Shown piece after piece: positions 51,255 to 55,020 of a stretch of DNA of 55,020 nucleotides (position 1 is its first letter; every line of letters starts with the position of its first letter). The stretch covers positions 1 through 55,020 of the forward strand of contig CAIKOJ010000057.1 in NCBI GenBank assembly GCA_903829015.1, given 5' to 3'. The position numbers and the translations under genes are program-made. The notes beneath the pieces were generated by a model that had not been told where the DNA came from, made no database searches, and saw only the letters and a program-made list of their open reading frames with translations. Source of the DNA: an uncultured Bacteroidota bacterium. Its GTDB lineage: Bacteria; Bacteroidota; Bacteroidia; Chitinophagales; Chitinophagaceae.

Positions 51255-54200
51255 CTACTGAGCAGAAAGCTCGCTGGGTTGTTTGATCGTAAGGGCATTC
51301 AGGAAATTAGCTACGTCTTTCATTTTCTTCATGTTATCTACTACCAGAAGGAAGTTTTTGCCAACCTGTTTCAGGCGGGCGTTCTTGGTCTGCTTTTGTA
51401 TGTAATCGAGGATGTGGTTGAAAGTGTCTGATTCAAAGTAGGGCGACTCAGGATTGCTCACGAAGTACAGGCGCATCTGCCAGTTTTTAAGGATCAGTTT
51501 TTCGAAGCCCAGATCACATGCCATGCGGCGGCAACGGAGGGTAGTGAACAGGTCTTTTACCTGCTCTGGTATAGGCCCAAACCTGTCCTGCAGTTCCAGG
51601 CTGAATTTATCCTGCTCGGCATCTGTTTCCAGATCATCGAGCTGTGTGTAGAGGGAAAGGCGCTCTGTGATGTTTTCGACATAGCTGTCGGGTATCAGTA
51701 TCTCCAGGTCGGTATCGATGGTGCAGTCGGTTACGTAATCCTTCTTGCGGTCCAGCTCGTCTTTAAATACATCCTTAAAGTCGGTGGTCTTCAGTTCGCG
51801 CATGGCCTCGGCCAGGATCTTCTGGTACATCTCAAAGCCAATCTCGGCTATAAAGCCGCTTTGCTCACCGCCCAGCAGATTACCTGCGCCACGTATATCC
51901 AGATCGCGCATAGCTATCTGGAAACCACTGCCCAGCTCATTGAACTGCTCGAGGGTCTGCAGACGTTTGCGGCTGTCGTTGGGCAGCAGGCTCATAGGTG
52001 GTGCCACCAGGTAACAGAATGCCTTTTTATTGCTCCTGCCTACACGGCCACGCAACTGGTGCAGATCACTGAGGCCAAACTGGTGGGCATTGTTGATGAT
52101 GATTGTGTTCGCATTGGCAATATCCACACCGCTCTCTACAATGTTGGTACAGCACAATACATCGTACTTGCGTTCTATGAAGTTATAAAGGGCTTCTTCC
52201 AGCAAATGGCCCTCCATCTGGCCGTGAGCCATACCTATTTGCAGGTCGGGACAGAGGTTGCGCAATAATGCCGCCATTTCGGGCAGGCTTTGCACTCGGT
52301 TATGTACAAAGAATACCTGTCCGCCGCGCTCGGTTTCGTAATAGATAGCATCGCGTATGGCAAACTCATTGAACACCAGTACTTCCGTATGCACAGGCTG
52401 GCGGTTAGGCGGTGGCGTATTGATGATACTCAGGTCGCGGGCGTTCATTAATGAAAACTGCAGCGTACGCGGAATAGGCGTGGCCGTAAGCGTCAGTGTA
52501 TCCACATTAGCTTTCAACTCGCGTAGTTTTTCTTTTGACGTCACTCCGAATTTCTGTTCCTCATCAATAATGAGAATGCCCAGATCTTTGAACTTCACGT
52601 CTTTACCCAGCAGGCCGTGTGTGCCTATAATAATGTCTATCTTTCCTTCTTCCAGCCGTTTGAATATCTCTTTCTTTTCCTTGGCCGAGCGGAAGCGGTT
52701 GACGTAATCTACATTGCACGGGAAATCCTTGAGACGTTCTTTAAAAGTATTATAGTGCTGGAACGCAAGGATAGTTGTAGGTACCAGTATGGCAGCCTGC
52801 TTGCTGTCACCAACCGCCTTGAATGCTGCACGAACAGCTATCTCGGTTTTGCCAAAGCCCACATCGCCGCACACAAGGCGATCCATAGGCGCAGGTGACT
52901 CCATGTCGCGCTTTACATCGGCAGTAGCCTTGCCCTGATCAGGAGTATCTTCATAAAAGAAGGAAGCCTCCAGTTCGGTTTGCAGATAGCTGTCGGGCGA
53001 AAATGAAAAACCTTCGGAGGCCTTACGTTTGGCATACAACCGGATAAGGTCGGCCGCAATATCTTTAACCTGTTTCTTGGTTTTGTTCTTCAGCTTCTGC
53101 CAGGCATCGCTGCCCAGTTTGTTCACACGAGGTGAGGTGCCCTCCTTGCCGGTGTACTTGCTGATCTTGTGCAGCGAGTTGATATTGACATACAGTACGT
53201 CGTTGTCCTTGTAAAGAATCCGGATGGCCTCCTGCACACTGCCATTCACTTCTATTTTCTGCAGGCCGCTGTATACGCCTACTCCATGGTCTATGTGTGT
53301 TACAAAATCGCCGGGAGTGAGTTCGCGGAGCGCACGCAATGTCAGTGCCTTGCCCTTTGAATATGCCTGCTTTACATTGTATTTATGGTAGCGCTGAAAT
53401 ATCTGGTGATCGGTATAGCAGATCACTTTTTTATCGTGATCTATAAAGCCTTTACTGATAGGTGAGCTGACCGGAACAAATAATATATTGGCGTTTACAT
53501 CATCAAATATGCTTCTGAGCCTTTCCAGTTGTTTGGGGTTCTCTGCAAAAATGTAGGCGACATAATTCTGCGCTATACGTTTCTGCAAATCGGCGATCAG
53601 CATATTGAACTGGCGATTGAATACCGGCTGCTCCTCGGTAGCGAACAGGAAAGTAGCGTCTATTTCATCGCCGGTGATCTTTGCCAGCGAATGGTTGTAC
53701 CACTCTATCAGGTGCCGGTGTTTGATCCTTTCCAGCCAGTCGTTGCCGGTTTCGAAGTCTGCTTTTGAAATTTCTTTCAGCATTTCTTCTTCGTGGTCTA
53801 TGGCTACCTGGCCTATTTCCATTTTATCCGGCAGATCAAGCGCCATCTTAGCCAGCCGGCCCAGCGTAAACGAAAGATCCTTTGCCCAGATGATGGTATT
53901 TTCCGGCAGGTACTCCAGCAAGGATATCTTTTCTTCGGTTTCGAATTTGGTTTCGATATTGGGCAGGATAGAGACCTGCAATAGCTTGCGCTCTGATAAC
54001 TGCGTCTCGGGATTGAATATACGAATGCTGTCTACCTCGGTGTCGAACAACTCTATACGGTAGGGATGTTCGTTGCCGAAAGAGTAGATATCGAGTATAC
54101 CGCCCCTCATGGCAAACTGACCGGGTTCGTACACGAAATCTTCTCTTCTGAAACCCAGCGAAACGAACCGCTCCAGCATAGCATCAACATCCAGTGTTTC

Positions 54201-54653
54201 GCCCACTTTTATGCTGATCATATTATCAGACAGGGCTGAGGGATTCACAACCCGTTCGAATAAAGCCTCCGGGTAGGTAACCAGTACTTTCTTGTTGACT
54301 TTCTTGCCGGTAAACTTTGTAAGCGCCTCGGTGCGCAGCATTACATGGCTGCTGTTGAGTTCGTTGAAATAGCCGGTGCGTTTAAACGAATCGGGAAAGA
54401 AGAAAATATCAAGGCCTTTTGTGAGGTGTTCCAGATCGTTGTGGAAATAGGCTGCTTCTTCTTTGTCGTTGAGGATAAATACGTGGTTGACATCAGTATT
54501 TTTCCATAAAGCGGCGGCAATAAAGTTGATAGAAGAGCCACGGAGGTTGTCTAAATAGACCCTTAATTTATGTCCGGGCAATGTGACTCCAGCCGCTATT
54601 TGTTTTAAGCGGATATCATTCTGGTACAAACCCTGCAACACCTCCAAGTTCAT
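51255..54653 (-). CDS. mfd: Transcription-repair coupling factor
   Basis: A 1132-residue DNA translocase that removes RNA polymerase stalled at lesions and recruits UvrA. An N-terminal UvrB-homologous region (about 10-330) is followed by the RNA-polymerase-interacting domain (LTPGDFVTHIDHGVGVYSGLQKIEVNG near residue 445), then the helicase motor with Walker A GDVGFGKT (596-603) and DEEQ box (LIIDEEQKFG). The RecG-like motifs VESGVDIANANTIIINNAHQFGLSDLHQLRGRVGRSNKKAFCYL follow. The C-terminal TRCF autoinhibitory domain is complete. A TAATTTG-like -7 element (minus strand, 54662-54668) lies eight bases upstream of the ATG. Confidence 0.97.
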   Translation of the reverse strand: MNLEVLQGLYQNDIRLKQIAAGVTLPGHKLRVYLDNLRGSSINFIAAALWKNTDVNHVFILNDKEEAAYFHNDLEHLTKGLDIFFFPDSFKRTGYFNELNSSHVMLRTEALTKFTGKKVNKKVLVTYPEALFERVVNPSALSDNMISIKVGETLDVDAMLERFVSLGFRREDFVYEPGQFAMRGGILDIYSFGNEHPYRIELFDTEVDSIRIFNPETQLSERKLLQVSILPNIETKFETEEKISLLEYLPENTIIWAKDLSFTLGRLAKMALDLPDKMEIGQVAIDHEEEMLKEISKADFETGNDWLERIKHRHLIEWYNHSLAKITGDEIDATFLFATEEQPVFNRQFNMLIADLQKRIAQNYVAYIFAENPKQLERLRSIFDDVNANILFVPVSSPISKGFIDHDKKVICYTDHQIFQRYHKYNVKQAYSKGKALTLRALRELTPGDFVTHIDHGVGVYSGLQKIEVNGSVQEAIRILYKDNDVLYVNINSLHKISKYTGKEGTSPRVNKLGSDAWQKLKNKTKKQVKDIAADLIRLYAKRKASEGFSFSPDSYLQTELEASFFYEDTPDQGKATADVKRDMESPAPMDRLVCGDVGFGKTEIAVRAAFKAVGDSKQAAILVPTTILAFQHYNTFKERLKDFPCNVDYVNRFRSAKEKKEIFKRLEEGKIDIIIGTHGLLGKDVKFKDLGILIIDEEQKFGVTSKEKLRELKANVDTLTLTATPIPRTLQFSLMNARDLSIINTPPPNRQPVHTEVLVFNEFAIRDAIYYETERGGQVFFVHNRVQSLPEMAALLRNLCPDLQIGMAHGQMEGHLLEEALYNFIERKYDVLCCTNIVESGVDIANANTIIINNAHQFGLSDLHQLRGRVGRSNKKAFCYLVAPPMSLLPNDSRKRLQTLEQFNELGSGFQIAMRDLDIRGAGNLLGGEQSGFIAEIGFEMYQKILAEAMRELKTTDFKDVFKDELDRKKDYVTDCTIDTDLEILIPDSYVENITERLSLYTQLDDLETDAEQDKFSLELQDRFGPIPEQVKDLFTTLRCRRMACDLGFEKLILKNWQMRLYFVSNPESPYFESDTFNHILDYIQKQTKNARLKQVGKNFLLVVDNMKKMKDVANFLNALTIKQPSELSAQ

Positions 54654-54661
54654 CGGGGCTG

Positions 54662-54668
54662 CAAATTA
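54662..54668 (-). promoter_or_regulatory. -7-like element for mfd
   Basis: Read on the minus strand it is TAATTTG, one base short of TAnnTTTG, ending eight bases before the start codon. It predicts a very short 5' leader. Confidence 0.35.
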
Positions 54669-54802
54669 GGTAAAAGATAGCTAATGATAGGCCGTCGGTA
54701 CCAGTCATTTTATTGTTAAGGTAGTACAGGCAAACGGCCTGTAAAGTGATAATTATTCCGATTTGTAGAAATCGCGTCCATCCGGTGGACAATTTTGTTA
54801 GT

Positions 54803-54850
54803 GTGCCAAAATGCAATCCATTGATTATCAATAGATTAAATTTTTGGCAC
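54803..54850. promoter_or_regulatory. Nested inverted repeats upstream of the DUF4402-type gene
   Basis: Outer arms GTGCCAAAA (54803-54811) and TTTTGGCAC (54842-54850) enclose the inner palindrome ATTGAT-T-ATCAAT (54820-54832). The structure is 62 bases before the ATG at 54912 and could be an operator or a 5' RNA hairpin. Confidence 0.4.
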
Positions 54851-54911
54851 GCCGTTGGTATTAGTCCTGTCAAACAAATCAATTAACTCAAACAAACAAA
54901 AACTAAACAAA

Positions 54912-55020
54912 ATGAAAAACATCGTAAAATCACTCGCAATCACTGCCGCTGTATTAGGTTTCGCTAACAGCACATTCGCACAGGCTTCTGCTACAGCTTC
55001 TGTAACAGCAAACATCATTA
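54912..55020 (+). CDS. N-terminus of a DUF4402-type secreted protein (partial)
   Basis: The first 36 codons of a gene that runs off the window. A signal peptide (MKNIVKSLAITAAVLGFANSTFAQ) is followed by ASATASVTANII. The repeating Ala/Ser/Thr/Val strand directly after cleavage is typical of DUF4402 proteins, small surface- or fimbria-like proteins of Bacteroidota. Only the start is visible, so the family is inferred from this short stretch. Confidence 0.5.
   Translation, partial: MKNIVKSLAITAAVLGFANSTFAQASATASVTANII

Noticed and set aside
54616-54882. 88-residue minus-strand frame upstream of mfd
   Set aside because: It overlaps the mfd start region and the promoter and inverted-repeat DNA; no family resemblance.

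Overview
The window looks like a chromosomal segment of a Bacteroidota bacterium, most like Chitinophagaceae or a relative. The basis is recurrent TAnnTTTG -7 promoter boxes, A-rich leaders without clear Shine-Dalgarno sites, TonB-dependent receptors, small secreted families typical of the phylum (PepSY-like, DUF4783, DUF4402), kynurenine 3-monooxygenase, and lipoproteins with acidic residues after the lipid cysteine. Most of the window is ordinary core genome, with one small accessory island. No rRNA, tRNA, CRISPR array or transposase was seen.

Layout. 1-2.9 kb: surface-sugar operon (heptose kinase, heptose-1-P nucleotidyltransferase, GT4 glycosyltransferase). 3-6.7 kb, minus strand: PepSY-like protein, YncE-like beta-propeller and a TonB-dependent receptor. 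6.7-9.8 kb, minus: kynurenine 3-monooxygenase overlapping recJ. 10-15 kb: DUF502 membrane protein overlapping serC, then a DUF1015 protein, an aldo/keto reductase and an AraC-type regulator. 15.4-20.7 kb: DUF4783 protein, MuiA-like DUF4139 protein (minus), small membrane protein, PstS-like lipoprotein and a TPR protein. 20.8-23.6 kb: DinB/YfiT-like protein, membrane protein, PlsC acyltransferase, and a secreted DNA/RNA non-specific endonuclease homologue whose catalytic motif is gone. 23.8-26.8 kb: second TonB-receptor operon with a surface-type lipoprotein. 26.85-27.54 kb: non-coding, hairpin-rich. 27.5-30 kb, minus: ABC ATPase, ABC-2 permease and LolA-like protein. 30.3-33.4 kb: small secreted or lipoprotein genes of unknown role plus a YoaK/DUF1275 membrane protein; a 23-bp exact repeat precedes two of the lipoproteins. 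33.5-35.4 kb, minus: zinc-ribbon coiled-coil protein and Nif3-like protein. 35.6-41.8 kb: heavy-metal RND efflux operon (small leader protein, TolC-like, adaptor, CzcA-like pump). 41.9-44.3 kb: folD, queE, uppP. 44.3-47.7 kb: TerB-like protein, alanine dehydrogenase (minus) and divergent rpoN. 47.7-51.1 kb: accessory island with a DUF6624-like pair, a VapBC-type and a HicAB-type toxin-antitoxin module. 51.3-54.7 kb: mfd. The window ends in the first codons of a DUF4402-type secreted protein.

The most notable points are: (1) the nuclease-fold protein at 22875-23591, which keeps the family scaffold but has lost the DRGH catalytic motif and the metal-site glutamate; (2) a 25-nt palindromic repeat (24/25 identical) flanking the vapBC pair on both sides, which suggests a mobile cassette; (3) the 23-bp repeat upstream of two adjacent lipoprotein genes; (4) -7 boxes lying so close to start codons that leaderless mRNAs are predicted for folD and the DUF502 gene; (5) the pairing of a YncE-like propeller with a TonB receptor. 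I found no clearly unprecedented multi-gene system.
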